This document shows, piece by piece, positions 11,755-22,649 of a DNA stretch of 64,000 nt. How positions within the stretch are numbered: the stretch's first letter is position 1; each line of letters begins with the position of its first letter. The notes under the pieces were generated by a model that saw nothing but the letters and a program-made list of their open reading frames with translations, was not told where the DNA came from and did not search any database. The position numbers and the translations under genes were made by a program. Source of the DNA: Agrypnia vestita (taxonomy: Eukaryota; Arthropoda; Insecta; Trichoptera; Phryganeidae); contig JADDOH010023630.1 of the NCBI GenBank assembly GCA_016648135.1, positions 204,353 to 268,352 on the forward strand, written 5' to 3'.

Positions 11755-11786
11755 GCAAAACGCCAATTTTATATGTAAGGACCTAA
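11755..11786 (-). repeat. mariner terminal inverted repeat, right
   Basis: Reverse complement starts TTAGGTCCTTACATATAAAA and continues into GGCGTTTTGC. It lies about 157 bases upstream of the transposase start. Confidence 0.9.
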
Positions 11787-12129
11787 TATTAATAAAAATA
11801 ACCAACATTATTAGAACTCCGGGTTTCTTATACGGGGTTCAACTTGCCCAACACTATAATATTAAACAAATTTTTATTAGTCAATTAGAAAAAACATACA
11901 GAAAAATCAAATTAAAAAAAATAATATTTTAACTGCCACCGGGATTCCAGCCAACGCACCTCAATTCTATCCGGGGATGGCGCGTTATATAGTTTCGCCA
12001 CGGCAGTCTGGTGAGTTAACGAAATTTTTTCGATCTTATATGTAGTCTCTTTTTGATTGATTAACATTTCCATTCCATTTTTAAAGCAATGCGCTTTTTA
12101 TAATGTAATAGTCACAAATACTAAAATCT

Positions 12130-13700
12130 ATATAAATAAAAATGTAAGTGTTCGTTTATACAAAATCGATAATCTCTGAAAGTTCTTCACAGATTGCTTT
12201 GAAATTTTGGCACGACGTTGCGATTACGAGAATGTTTATGTATACCAAATTTGTTTTCATATACCTAATATTTATTTATGTAAATAAAAATGTATATTTT
12301 CGATCGTCCAAAATCATAAATCTCCTAAAGTTCTTTTTGACACAACCAACGTTGCATTCGAATTCGCAAAAAATATTTGAAAAAAAAGACGCAGATACCT
12401 GTCCTTTCTATATTGATAAATATTTAGATAACATAACATAACATTTAACAATAAGATAAGACAAGATAAGATAACATGCTTAATAAAACGTTTGAACCGA
12501 TGAGAAAGTGCAGCCAATCGTATCGCGATATCTAAACCCATAAAACTCAATCATCCGTATTCTGAAAATAACAATGTCTGGATCTTTAAGATCTTTATCC
12601 CAACACTTAATAGACGATAATGAAAATTAAAAATGTCCAGAGCAGATTTTGTAAGTCTACGGCTCAAATACACTGTATTAGAAGATGATATAAGAAAGAT
12701 TGTTTCTTACAATCATATTAATTTCTTCATCCACAGCGTCCAGATGAAATATGGCTAAACTTTTCATGACCACGTTCGGCGTTACCGCGTATTCAAATCT
12801 TCCCATCTTGACATTTGATAGATAACAATTTACGTCTTTCTCCCTCCCTCATAGAAACAAACACCGACGTAAAGCTATGTCTCGTTTATTTTTAATTTTT
12901 ATTATCGTCTATTAAGTGTTGGGATAAAGATCTTAAAGATCCAGACATATCTGTCAAAAAATGTCAAGGTGGGAAGATTTGAATACGCGGTAACGCCGAA
13001 CGCGGTCATGACAAGTTTAGCCATGATATTTCATCTGGACGCTGTGGAGGAAGAAATTAATACGATTGTAAGAAACAATCTTTCTTATATCATCTTTTAA
13101 TACAGTGCATTTGAGCCGTAGAATTACAAAATCCGCTCTGGACATTTTTAATTTTTATTATCGTCTATTAAGTGTTGGGATAAAGATCTTAAAGATCCAG
13201 ACATTGTTATTTTCAGAATCGGGCCGAATGTCTGTCTGTCTGTCTGTACTCTATAAAAATCTACACCGTTTTTCCGATTCGACTGAACTTTTGCATACTT
13301 ATGCTTTAGGACATTTTACTCCTCCAATTCTACCTCTTTCCCTCCCCATATTTCCAATGCAAATCTGTAACCGTTCGACCAGTCGGACTCAAAATTTGGT
13401 AACTTATTCTTTAGGACCTGGCGGGTAACCTAGACGATATTTCCCTCTCCACTTTAACCCCTTCCCCTTCCCTTATATATTTCCAATGCAAATCTCTACC
13501 GTTCGACCAATCGGACTCAAAATTTGGTAACTTATTCTTTAGGACCCGGCAGGTAACATAGGTCACAATTCCTCCCTTAACATCCCATCCATCCCAGTCT
13601 AGATTAAATGGATCCTTCTTTTTATTAGAGACTGCGAAACATTGAAACCTTTGTGTGTCCCCATAAATTTATCCTTAACCCGAGCAACGCCGGGTACGAA
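12130..13700 (+). repeat. dispersed repeat family B, copy 1, split by a fold-back element
   Basis: Left part 12130-12555 matches 27130-27510 in inverted orientation. Right part 13225-13700 has the CTGTCTGT run, ACCGTTCGACCAGTCGGACT-type strings twice and ends at CCCGAGCAACGCCGGGTA. The minus-strand copy at 26725-27510 is continuous across the junction, so 12556-13225 is a later insertion. The CGCCGGGTA end recurs at 62835. Non-autonomous; class not established. Confidence 0.75.
12556..13225. mobile_element. fold-back element with arms of about 255 bp
   Basis: Arms run from about 12562 to 12820 and from about 12955 to 13217 and are near-perfect reverse complements. Outer ends read ATTCTGAAAATAACAATGTC and its complement. 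The spacer also has a direct copy (12889-12948) of the last 60 bases of the right arm (13145-13204). No coding. A related element with similar ends is at 52205-52870. Confidence 0.85.
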
Positions 13701-13803
13701 CAGCTATCAATGTATACAAATGTAAATATTCGTTTATTCAAAATCTTAAATCTCCGAAATTACGGATTGACTTTGCCACAATGCTGCATTCGAATACGCG
13801 CAT

Positions 13804-13880
13804 GTTTTTATATACCTACTACGTTTTTATATACCTACTACGTTTTTATATACGTACTACGTTTTTATATACCTACTATT
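13804..13880 (+). repeat. 19-bp tandem repeat, four copies
   Basis: Unit TTTTTATATACCTACTACG repeated about four times with one base change. Confidence 0.9.
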
Positions 13881-14034
13881 AAACAGATATCAGAGACAGG
13901 TTAAAACATGCTTTTTTTGAAAAGCAGCAAGATTGAATACCCACAAGCATTGTAAAATCAAACAAAGTGCTTTTTCTTTTCTTTCTTTTTCATTTAACAA
14001 GACTGAGCCACAGCAACGCATGGTCGGGTACAGC

Positions 14035-14530
14035 TAATAATAATAATAATTGGATAATTTGTATAGCGCCGTTTTCGCGAATACTCACCTCAAGGGCGCT
14101 TTACACAGAGAAATTATTATCTTACAAGACAACTTACTGCTAGAAAAGAAAAATCTTATTTGCTATTACTTATTCACTAGGTGGCATACAAGAAGTGGAA
14201 TTAAAATTGAGTACTATAATAGTTTGTGAGTCCCTGAAAGAATTACGTGTCTTCGCGGAGTGCACAATAGGAGTGGAAAACATTAGCTGGCGTTGTTGTG
14301 GTCAGATTCTATAGGTTTTTATAGGATTGTCTAAATAAATGCGTCTTAAGCTGTTTTTTGAACTGTGGTAAGCTGTCTGTTTGTCTCAGTTTATTAGATA
14401 GTTTGTTCCATAACTTTGGTCCAGCCACCGCGAAAGCACGATCACCGAAATTAGTTTTGTGGGCGCAATTTACTTCAGCTAACCTATTTGTATTAGATGT
14501 TGATGCTGAGCGAAGTGTTAGTTGTCTATA
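14035..14530 (-). mobile_element. L2/CR1-type LINE, 3' end
   Basis: Minus-strand frames read N-x-A-H-K-T-N-F-G-D-R-A-F-A-V-A-G-P and further W-N-K-L-S, the usual end of reverse transcriptases of the L2/CR1/Daphne group. The 3' UTR has the GCGCTTTACAC/GGCGCTATAC motif, and the tail is an AATAAT repeat (TTATTA on the minus strand). 5'-truncated. A sister copy lies at 38250-38815 on the plus strand. Confidence 0.75.
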
Positions 14531-14859
14531 AATAAATAAATAAAAATTTCTATCATATTATTCAGATTTTGATACATCGTTAAATTATCAGATTAATTTA
14601 AAATTTCTCAGATATTCCAAAAAACATTATCAGATATAACTCATACAACACAATGTACTGACTGAACTTGATTTACTCTCTCCCGACACGGGAGAAAAAA
14701 AAATGTGATTTCCGGATTCTTATTTTTTTAAGGATTTATATTTTCTTTCGCATCTCAATCTACACATTGTCATTATTACTCTAACAATCTAGCTGGATTA
14801 CATAGCTTTGTACATTTTTAGAAGTCGTCTACTACTGACGTTGTATGAGATAGTAATAT

Positions 14860-14912
14860 ATTATATATATATAATATATAATATATAATATATATATATA
14901 TATCTATATATA
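14860..14912. repeat. TA microsatellite
   Basis: TATA/ATAT-rich tract, interrupted; can self-pair. Confidence 0.9.
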
Positions 14913-15224
14913 TAGTAGGTATATCCAGAGCTCAAATACTTGAAGTCGCAATAGCATAAGTCATTGTTTTAGTGTCCATGAACCATTCTGTAAAATAAAT
15001 AAAATGTCAACATTTAAACCTTGCCGTATACTTCAAAATAGTTTCACCGTGACTCTGAGCATGACGTCACCGTGACGACACAGTTTGCAGAGTATTGGAT
15101 GTCCCGAAAAAATAGTAATCAAAAATAAATAATTTATTATTCTGCTTCAATAATTGTAAAATTTTTGCTTTTAACAAAATGTTAGTTATGTTATTATGTA
15201 ACCAGTTACTGAAATTTTGAGTCT

Positions 15225-15395
15225 ATCTGCTTCGTACCGGTCTCTTAGTCAGGACAACCGCTACTCAAACATGTAACTTTGGTACCATTTACACAATACC
15301 ACCTTCCCAATATATTGGAAGTTGTTAGTGTGGTGGTTGCCCTGACGAAGAAACGGGTACGTCTCGAAACCTATACTTAAAAGTGGTTATGTATA
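15225..15395. mobile_element. short inverted Penelope-type terminal sequence
   Basis: The left part (15225-15275) and the right part (15338-15395) are partial reverse complements, both built on a CCTGACnA box followed by a GGTAC loop. The right copy keeps a hammerhead-like core on the plus strand. The left one has lost the G of the box. Confidence 0.5.
15340..15390 (+). ncRNA. hammerhead-ribozyme-like motif (plus strand, core boxes intact)
   Basis: CTGACGA at 15342-15348, one extra A, stem II GAAACG/CGTCTC with loop GGTA (one mismatch), then GAAA at 15366-15369. A stem III ACC/GGT (15369-15371 with 15385-15387) would put the cleavage base at 15388. Stem I is not convincing, so self-cleavage is uncertain. 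Confidence 0.45.
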
Positions 15396-15539
15396 AACAT
15401 AACTAAAATTTTGTTAAAAGACTAACCACAATGTTAATGCTTTAAATATTAAATGTATTAATAATTTAACTTTAAATTAATTAATTAATTAAATTAATTA
15501 TTTATTTACAACAATTTAGTGATATAAACTAAGTAAATT

Positions 15540-17180
15540 CGTCTCTCTCTTTGGGTCTTGCCTGCAATGGGTCTTAGGGTCTTCATCTCGTGTGTTCTGA
15601 AAAGGTGTTTAAGGTGTCCGCTCTTGCTTCGATACCGTATGTCATGATAAGTCTTATGCATGTTTTATATACTCTGACTTTGCTGTCCACTAGCGTATGC
15701 TTATTGGCCCATACAGTGTCTCTTAAGCATCCGGAGACAACCACTGCTTTGTTTTTCTGCCTTTTGACTTCATTATACAGATCGCTGTAGCTAGAAATCT
15801 CCACCTCAAGGTACTTACATTTTATTGCCTGTTCTGTGGGTTTATTGTCTACAATCAATTTACATCTTCGAGGTTTTCTAGATATTGTAAGACACTTAGT
15901 TTTCTGGACTGAAATGATTATGTTGTACTTCCTGTATGCAGGATGGAACTAGTAAAGCATTCTCTGTAAGTCATTTTCATTTTCGACCAGTATGGTAGCA
16001 TCGTCAGCGTAACACACTACATTAATGGTTTTATCTCCCATCCCGCACCCGAGTCCAAGAGCTGTCACCTCCTCTATTATTTCGTCCATAATCAAGTTGA
16101 ACAAAAATGGATTAAGACTATCACCCTGTTTGATTCCTGTCATCATTGGCATTTCCCTAGAAATTTTACCACTTTGATTTTTGTTTTGCAATGGTGTTCA
16201 AATCTTGAATAGTTTTTATTAATGACGATGATATTCCCGTATTCATTAAAATATCTACAATATCACTGAGTAACACTTTGTCGAACGCCTTGGTTAGGTT
16301 GGTTTATTTTACTTTATAGATTTCTCCTTCACTTGGCATATAATGGATACTGCATCGATTGTTGATCTGTTTCTCTTAAATTTTTGTTGTTCTTCCCTAT
16401 TTATGATGGTTTGTTCGAGTTTCTTTTTTAAAATTGCTGTAAATAATTTAAGTAATGAACTAAGCATAGAGATCCCTCTATAATTTTCAGGGTTGTTTTT
16501 ACTTCCTTTATTAAATATGGGAACCGTGATACTCGTATGCTAGTCCTGTGGTATCTTGCAATTCTTTAGGATGTTATTGAACAGTTTATGGATTTTGTGT
16601 GGTAAATTATTTCCTGTATGCTTCATCATTTCATTTGACATATCGTTTAAACCAGGAGACTTGCGATTCTTTAGGTTCTTTATTGCTACTGTTACTTTGA
16701 TATTGTGATTGTATCTGGTGTCAATTCTATGTTTGTTGTGTTGCTCTTCATCTTTGTACAGATTTTCAAACTATCTTTCCCAATCCTCTGTAGAGATTTT
16801 GGTAGTTTGGACATTTTCATTAACTGGTTTCTTCTGATTTTTTAACATTTTACAGATCTTTTTCTGTATTCCATATAGGTCATGTTTCATGTTCTTTATG
16901 TATTTGATCCAAAATACTTTTTAATCCTGGCTATTTCATTGTTTACTCGGTTTCTTACAATTTTGTATCCATTGTATCCGACGTTTAGTAGCTTCTGTAG
17001 TTTATCTCTGATTCTTTTCGTTTGCCAGTATCTTTATGTTTTCGTTTGTTGTTCCTGACTTCATGTATATTTACTTTTTTTTTTCCAAGAACTTCACAAG
17101 CTGCATTACATATGTTTTCCTTTAGCTTATTCCAAGCACTATCAACATCATCTTTTATTTCTCTATTGTGTTTTGATAAC
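15540..17180 (-). pseudogene. non-LTR retrotransposon, degraded reverse transcriptase
   Basis: At 15949-16191 the minus strand reads the RT palm: GIKQGDSLNPFLFNLIMDEI and then the YADDA catalytic box. At 15583-15858 it reads the thumb/C-terminal part, with KVRVYKTCIRLIMTYGIEAR. Upstream pieces continue to about 17180 with RNRVNNEIA. Several frameshifts and stops separate the parts. No endonuclease domain is visible, so the copy is 5'-truncated. It is probably an RTE-, CR1- or Jockey-like LINE; the clade is not settled. Confidence 0.85.
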
Positions 17181-17925
17181 AGGACTTAATATATAACATA
17201 TCCTTAGACTATTTTTAACCCCCAAACGTCAAGTTTTTAAAAAATTTCATGAGCGAGATAAAATATTTATTTTAAATTTAGCAATGTAGCAAATTATCCG
17301 TGAAAATAAATAGGTATTTAATAATTACACGCGGTAGAAATACAAACAGAACTAACCACTAAGATTGACTTACGTGGAATTACAATGTTGTGGAAAAAAA
17401 AACATTTTCATAATTTTTTCGGCTATGCGTTTGCAGTATTTAGAACGAGAAGTTAAAGTTAAAAAAGTTGAAGTTAAAAAAATTTGAATATTAAATGAAA
17501 CACAATTTTTAAACAGCTGACGTAAGTGAGATAAGAAGAACGTTGATGATAAGAATAAATACATTACATGCAATTTATACTTATTAACGGATAATGCTAT
17601 CGTTACCAAATTATGTATTTATCTATTTTCAAATAAGTACATTCAGAGTACTCATTCAAATAAATTAAACACGACCTTGAATTAATAAAATTGTAATAGG
17701 TACATCAAAATGTCAATGAAAAATTAGTAATAAATAATTCGATGATAACTTTATCAGATGATCGCTTAATTTTGATAAATTTTTAGTATTCCACATTTTA
17801 TTTATCATCTTTATACGGAGTTATCGCGTCGCTCTTACGTCGTGTAAGGAGTGCGAGTGAGTGAGTCATAGTAAGAGACTACATGTAGAAATTGGATGGG
17901 AAGGAGAATAGTGAGGGAATATCAG
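17181..17925. other. AT-rich non-coding DNA
   Basis: No gene or recognised repeat seen. Confidence 0.5.
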
Positions 17926-17929
17926 GGTA

Positions 17930-18240
17930 AATCCCTAATAAGGAAGGACACGAGAGGGATCACACTAAAAATCGGAGTTCAAGTCCGAGCACATCTTTCA
18001 TAAACTCATAAGCCCAGAGGACGAGCTCCGGCCATTCGAGTGCAGGTGCACGGTGGTGAGATCAAATAATTTGCTCCAAAAATTATATGATCTGGAGCTT
18101 ATTCTTCATCACACATCAGCCCCGATGATGGACCCTGCAATGGGATCCGAAACGTTGGCCAGTGGCAGAATATCCCAGAAAACTATACACAGAAGATTCT
18201 GAACGGCCATGAAAACCTAAGGACATTTTTAATCTGGAGC
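17930..18240 (+). mobile_element. Penelope-type terminal sequence carrying a hammerhead motif
   Basis: Shares with 22460-22640 the hammerhead block followed by CAGAATATC-CAGAAAACT and ACAGAAG. The parts before the motif differ, and a GAATCTTCT string in one copy is the reverse complement of AGAAGATTC in the other. Non-coding. Confidence 0.55.
18119..18159 (+). ncRNA. hammerhead-ribozyme-like motif (one core change)
   Basis: Stem I GCC/GGC (18119-18121 with 18157-18159). The first box is CCGATGA (18122-18128), one base off CUGANGA. One extra T is followed by stem II GGACCC/GGGATCC with a bulged A, then GAAA at 18149-18152, and ACGT as a minimal stem III. The predicted cleavage site is after 18156. 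Geometry fits a type I hammerhead; the U4 change would probably reduce activity. Confidence 0.6.
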
Positions 18241-18719
18241 TTATATTTAGAATAAAATACCATATATATAAGAGATAATGAATAAAATCAATGATCAGTT
18301 ATATTTATAGCAAAATATCAAAAGAGATAACTAAAAAAAATAATTATCAATTCAAGAAACAGCTGATGACCAATAGGATAAGTTTGACAGTAACATAAGA
18401 TCTTGATGTTAGATTCGTAAGCACCTTGATATTTTACAATCACATAAACGAGGTAATGTACATTGCGTATGTCGGGATTCGTTCTCCGTACAGCTAGGAT
18501 TTTTTAAAGTACCCACATAGTGAGAACTCTTTACAATTACTTGGTGCGAAGCAGACCCGAGACTGGCTCGACGATTTGGGGGCACATGAGCTTAAGTACT
18601 TTCTTTCGGTGTAAAAAGTCCATAATAAGTTTCTGAGATATCTTACATAAGAGAGTATGGTCATCCTTGGATTCGCCCAACTGAGTTTCTCCAAGATATG
18701 CTTGGCTACAATAGTTAAG

Positions 18720-18836
18720 AGACGAGAATTACTGAACGTTACACTGTGTAAAGTGAGCCAGCCGTGCGATAGGCCGTAAGCCCTATAAATAAGACTTCCA
18801 TGCCTCCTTCTCCTTATATCTATTATATACTCGTAT
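18720..18836. repeat. MITE family C relic
   Basis: Contains GAACGTTACACTGTGTAAAG and the GGCCGTAAGCCCTATA segment shared with copies at 25132, 36030 and 49295. Confidence 0.5.
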
Positions 18837-19095
18837 CTTCTTCTTCTTCTTCTTCATCAGTCTTCGTCTTTCCACTGCTGGATATAGGCCTCTTCCTTAT
18901 TTTTCCATGCTTCCCTGTTGTTGGCTAATTGTAGCCATTTCTTTTCCCCCACAGCGACAATATCATCGGCCCATCTCTTTTGAGGTCTTCCGATGCCTCT
19001 TTTATTTTCCCAAGGTCTCCATTTCAGAAATCTGGGAGGCCATCTTGTAGTATCCTGTCTTGCAGTGTCCTGCCCATTGTCATTTTAGCTTCGCT
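18837..19095 (-). mobile_element. LINE 3' end with GAA tail
   Basis: The minus strand reads W-R-P-W-E-N-K-R-G-I-G-R-P-Q-K-R-W-A-D-D-I then W-L-Q-L-A-N-N-R-E-A-W-K-N-K-E-E-A and Q-Q-W-K-D-E-D-stop, the usual C-terminus of endonuclease/reverse-transcriptase LINEs. A (GAA)n tail follows, seen as TTC repeats at 18837-18858. A close copy is at 40800-41028. Confidence 0.85.
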
Positions 19096-19966
19096 ACACG
19101 ATACTCGTATCTTTATTAATAATTATCCAAATCACTTAATTAAAAATTAATTACAAAAATAACACTATGAAAAATATAAATATTTAGTAAATGGGCAATG
19201 CTAAATTTATTGTAAACTGCAGATAATTTTTTTCTGCTGCATCCATACAATGGATTGTACGTTGCATTGGAATGTATGCGTGTTTTCTGTTACGCAATTG
19301 CGAATGAATGACATTAAGCTTTATATGGATAAAGTAGTAAATTATCATAATTCCGTAGCTGGCAACTGGACCCTGCATATAGGTGGAATATGGAATTACT
19401 CTATCTTATCAGGGTGACCACAGTTAAAGTTACCACTGAGATATTTCACATTCCTACTTTTTTTTTAATACCTGTTCTTAAATAAGTTGCTTTAGTTCTT
19501 GATAATATGAGTTAATAGATTTATCAGTAAAACTATTTTTAAACGTATAAATCTTTTTCTACATTGTAATTTGATGATTTTTTTCTTGAAAAGTAGGGAG
19601 TTAATATGTGAGGTTTAAAAGAAAAGGCAGTTAATGCAGTTACCGAGAATTAATAATTTAAAATGTACTGAATTCTCGAAATTTATAGACTTATGCTTCT
19701 TATAAAATCTCATTCATTCACTGAATTTCATTATAAATGCATTTTTTCATCATAAAATGCACTGAATTCATTCACGAATACAGTGCATTTTAAATTAGTA
19801 GTCCTCGATGACAGCATTCTAATTTTTTTGGGTGTTCCTGCTTTTGCTTTTATACCCTACATTTCATCTAAATAGTATATCATATTATATAACATTATTA
19901 TATTAAAAAATATCTAACCATAGAAAAAAGTTGTTTTATTATGTTCATAATAATAGTTTCAAATTG

Positions 19967-19968
<2 letters not shown>

Positions 19969-20039
<71 letters not shown>
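19969..20039. repeat. poly-T tract (about 71 bases)
   Basis: Near-pure T run directly after the left target duplication; a poly-A tail if the element is read on the minus strand. Confidence 0.95.
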
Positions 20040-20044
<5 letters not shown>

Positions 20045-20462
20045 TTTTTTTAATTTAATTTAAAATTTTTAATTTAAAACGAACCAAAACCTTTACATAT
20101 AGAAACAAAAGGTTTTAGGATGAATTTACTTGAGCAACTAGAAATAAATAAATATAAAAAGGATCCAAATATTAAACTTTTAAATAATCAACAAAAAATG
20201 ATCTTCTCTCCACTTCTAAATATTTTTAAAAAACCAATAATCAAGGACATAAATTAAAATAATATTTATAAATAACACTTACAGAAAACGGGGAATTTTG
20301 ATAATTAAGCATAACGTTAACCGAGGCACCTTTAATGATAAGTGCCCGGGAAAAAACGTACATTACTACAGGGCTTCACTACAAATATCTAATTACTCTA
20401 AAGAGGAAGGGGTAACTTAAAATTGTATAAATAAGTCGTTTGTACGTGGTATATCCACTGTT

Positions 20463-20500
20463 TGATAATGGCCTTACAAGCCGAAACAGCTGTAACACAT
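20463..20500 (+). ncRNA. decayed hammerhead-like motif
   Basis: TTGATAA, then T, then a GGC/GCC stem, then GAAAC (20493-20497). Two core bases (C3 and G8) are changed, so it is likely inactive. Confidence 0.4.
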
Positions 20501-20699
20501 AAAAATACTTAACCCGTAGAACTTAATAATAATATTTACTAAAATTTAATTTATTTTAAATTTCGCTAAAAAAAAAAAAATAATAATTTCAAATTGCTGT
20601 TTATCTGATCCTATTAGCTATTTTGTCAGTTGTTTCCTGAATTGATACACGGTTTAATTTGTTATTTCTTTTGGTATTTTGTTTTAAGTATATGGAGTT

Positions 20700-21150
20700 A
20701 AGTAAATTTGACGTTGTTGTGCAAAATTTGTTTTAAATATTGGTACCATTAGCTTTCTGTTTTCTTGAATAAAAAATATTGGTGTCAATTTTGTTGTTGT
20801 GTTGGTATATTGATACGACTTTTGTGAACAATATTTTTTATATTTTACATCTTGAAGTATCTTAACAGTCGTTCAAATTCTTTTTTATATTTTTATCAAT
20901 GGGTACAAGAATTCTACAGCGGCACCACCCCATCCTGTTATTCTATATTCTATCTGACTTTGTCACATGGCTAAGTAGACGTTTTGCAGTTTCGATTCCA
21001 ATACTTACCCTGAGTAAATTTGGTGTCGAGTTGTTTTAAATATTGGTACCATTGATTTTCTGTTTTCTTGCGCTCTAGAGTACTTTGAATAAAAATATGC
21101 GAGTCAATTTTATTGTTATGTTGGTATATTGATACGACTTTTGTTAAAGC
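20700..21150 (+). repeat. local direct duplication, two copies of about 140 bp
   Basis: 20700-20840 and about 21000-21145 share AATATTGGTACCATT, TTTCTGTTTTCTTG and TTGGTATATTGATACGACTT in the same order and spacing. Non-coding. Confidence 0.75.
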
Positions 21151-22025
21151 AAATTATCAATTTATTTCAATAATTGGTTCATTTTTCGAGTGTGTTTCAT
21201 TATTATGCCTAAATAAGGTTTTATTATATAATACATTATTTATTTTTTTAAGAAAAGTGATTCTTTGCATTGAACTTCAGGTAAAAATTGTTTTTTTTTT
21301 TAAATTTATTAATCTTGTTGTAAAGATATCTTATATCATCATCATACATCTACGCGACTTGACCACTTTAGGTGATTCAGTCGCGTCGATGACCCAACCA
21401 CCAAAGTAACTCCTAAACGAATACATTTATTTAAGGTTAGATTTGAAATGGAGACTTATTTTTTTTTTATCGAGATTCAAATACTGAATACTTATCAAAT
21501 CAATAATATTAAGATCAGGGCGTGCAATGAGTACATAAAAGCGTGTCTTTTACGCAGACATATATTTAGGAAAAAACATCTAAATAAAATATTTATGTAA
21601 CCGAATATTATGTAATATAAAAATGTAAATCCCAATTATATAATTTCTAACTGGCTGGTCTACAATAAGCCTAGAACCCGCTGGATCACTTGGCAAGTCA
21701 TAATGTTTAAATTTAAATAACTATTCTAAATTATTTGCCAATCTTCTTTTAGAAACAAATCATTCTTTTGAAATTAATAAGGCCTTACAAATTTAAAATT
21801 CAAATAAAATAAGATTATACTTAGATATACAAAAATTTTAAAAATTAGATGAAGTGTTAACTGAAAATTAAATATTGCCTATAAACCCTTTTTGACAACG
21901 TTTTATCTTTAGTTACCATTTAATTTTTTTTTCACGTTTGTTCCTAATTAGTTATTCAACCTCATTAAATTTATTTTTTATTTACGTCTATATTTCCAAT
22001 TTAAATTTTTAGCATACACAATACA
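21151..22025. other. AT-rich non-coding DNA
   Basis: No gene supported. No repeat recognised. Confidence 0.5.
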
Positions 22026-22029
22026 TACA

Positions 22030-22065
22030 TTGCATTCAGGGACAATTGGCTCCGAAACATCAACA
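22030..22065 (+). ncRNA. decayed hammerhead-like motif
   Basis: GGGACAATTGGCTCC as stem II, followed by GAAAC at 22053-22057. The upstream box is lost (ATTCA in place of CUGANGA). The same GGGACAATTGG stem occurs at 62473-62490 on the minus strand, where the first box is kept. Confidence 0.35.
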
Positions 22066-22459
22066 AATAGTGGTTTAAGCAAAGTGTTTCTTCAGAATTA
22101 CTTAAATTTTAAAAATAAAATATATGTAATTTGAAATAAAGTTTCTTAGAAAATATTCCCACGACACACCTGAAAACAGTAGCCACGCTGGAAAAACTAG
22201 TTATATCAAAAAGGAAATGACACTCGACCTATGATTGGCTGGCGCGTAATCATATTCAGGAATTTTAAAATCTAGGTCTATGCTCTGTTGATGTTCGCGA
22301 TCCTGGGTCAAGGCTCTGATCTTGGCCAGCCGAAGGTAGTGGCTACACTCTACAATATTATGGATTGATTTTCATTGCCAATGTTTTTCTTTGTGATGTC
22401 ATACATTCAGTTGTCAACGACTCATGTCATGACGTCTATTTGTTGTTTTCAACATGTGA

Positions 22460-22640
22460 ATTTTCTGTTCTTAGGTTTTCACGACCGTTCAGAATCTTCT
22501 GGTTTGAGTTTTATGGGATATTCTTTCGTACACCTGTACACGTATCAGCCTTGATGATGGACCTTGCAATGGGATCCGGAATGTCGGCCAGAAAGGTCGT
22601 AGAAAAACGGCAGAATATCTCAGAAAACTGAAACAGAAGT
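22460..22640 (+). mobile_element. Penelope-type terminal sequence, second copy
   Basis: Same hammerhead block and trailing GCAGAATATC-CAGAAAACTGA as at 17930-18240. Non-coding. Confidence 0.5.
22548..22588 (+). ncRNA. hammerhead-like motif (two core changes)
   Basis: Stem I GCC/GGC (22548-22550 with 22586-22588), first box TTGATGA (22551-22557), extra T, stem II GGACC/GGGATCC, second box GGAA in place of GAAA, cleavage triplet GTC at 22583-22585. C3 and A13 changes make activity unlikely. Same architecture as 18119-18159. Confidence 0.5.
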
Positions 22641-22649
22641 GAATTTTTG

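Larger units (their letters stand above)
10502..11786 (-). mobile_element. complete mariner element (1285 bp)
   Basis: Terminal inverted repeats of about 32 bp begin TTAGGTCCTTACATAT at both ends and are flanked by TA (10500-10501 and 11787-11788), the target duplication of Tc1/mariner elements. Length, TIRs and a single uninterrupted transposase all fit a full-length copy. The transposase resembles the cecropia-type mariners (the group of human Hsmar1), a placement made from recognised motifs only. Few inactivating changes are visible, so the insertion is young or under recent selection. Confidence 0.93.
19949..20598. mobile_element. retroelement insertion with a 20-bp target duplication
   Basis: AATAATAGTTTCAAATTGCT at 19949-19968 recurs at 20579-20598 with one mismatch. 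Between them lie 610 bp that begin with about 71 T and end with about 13 A. A long duplication plus homopolymer tails shows target-primed insertion. The interior has no coding frame but carries a decayed hammerhead motif at 20463-20500, so it may be a Penelope-type or ribozyme-bearing derivative. Tails at both ends are unusual. Confidence 0.8.

Noticed and set aside
18494..18694. 66-codon minus-strand open frame
   Set aside because: No recognised motif or gene signals; likely chance.
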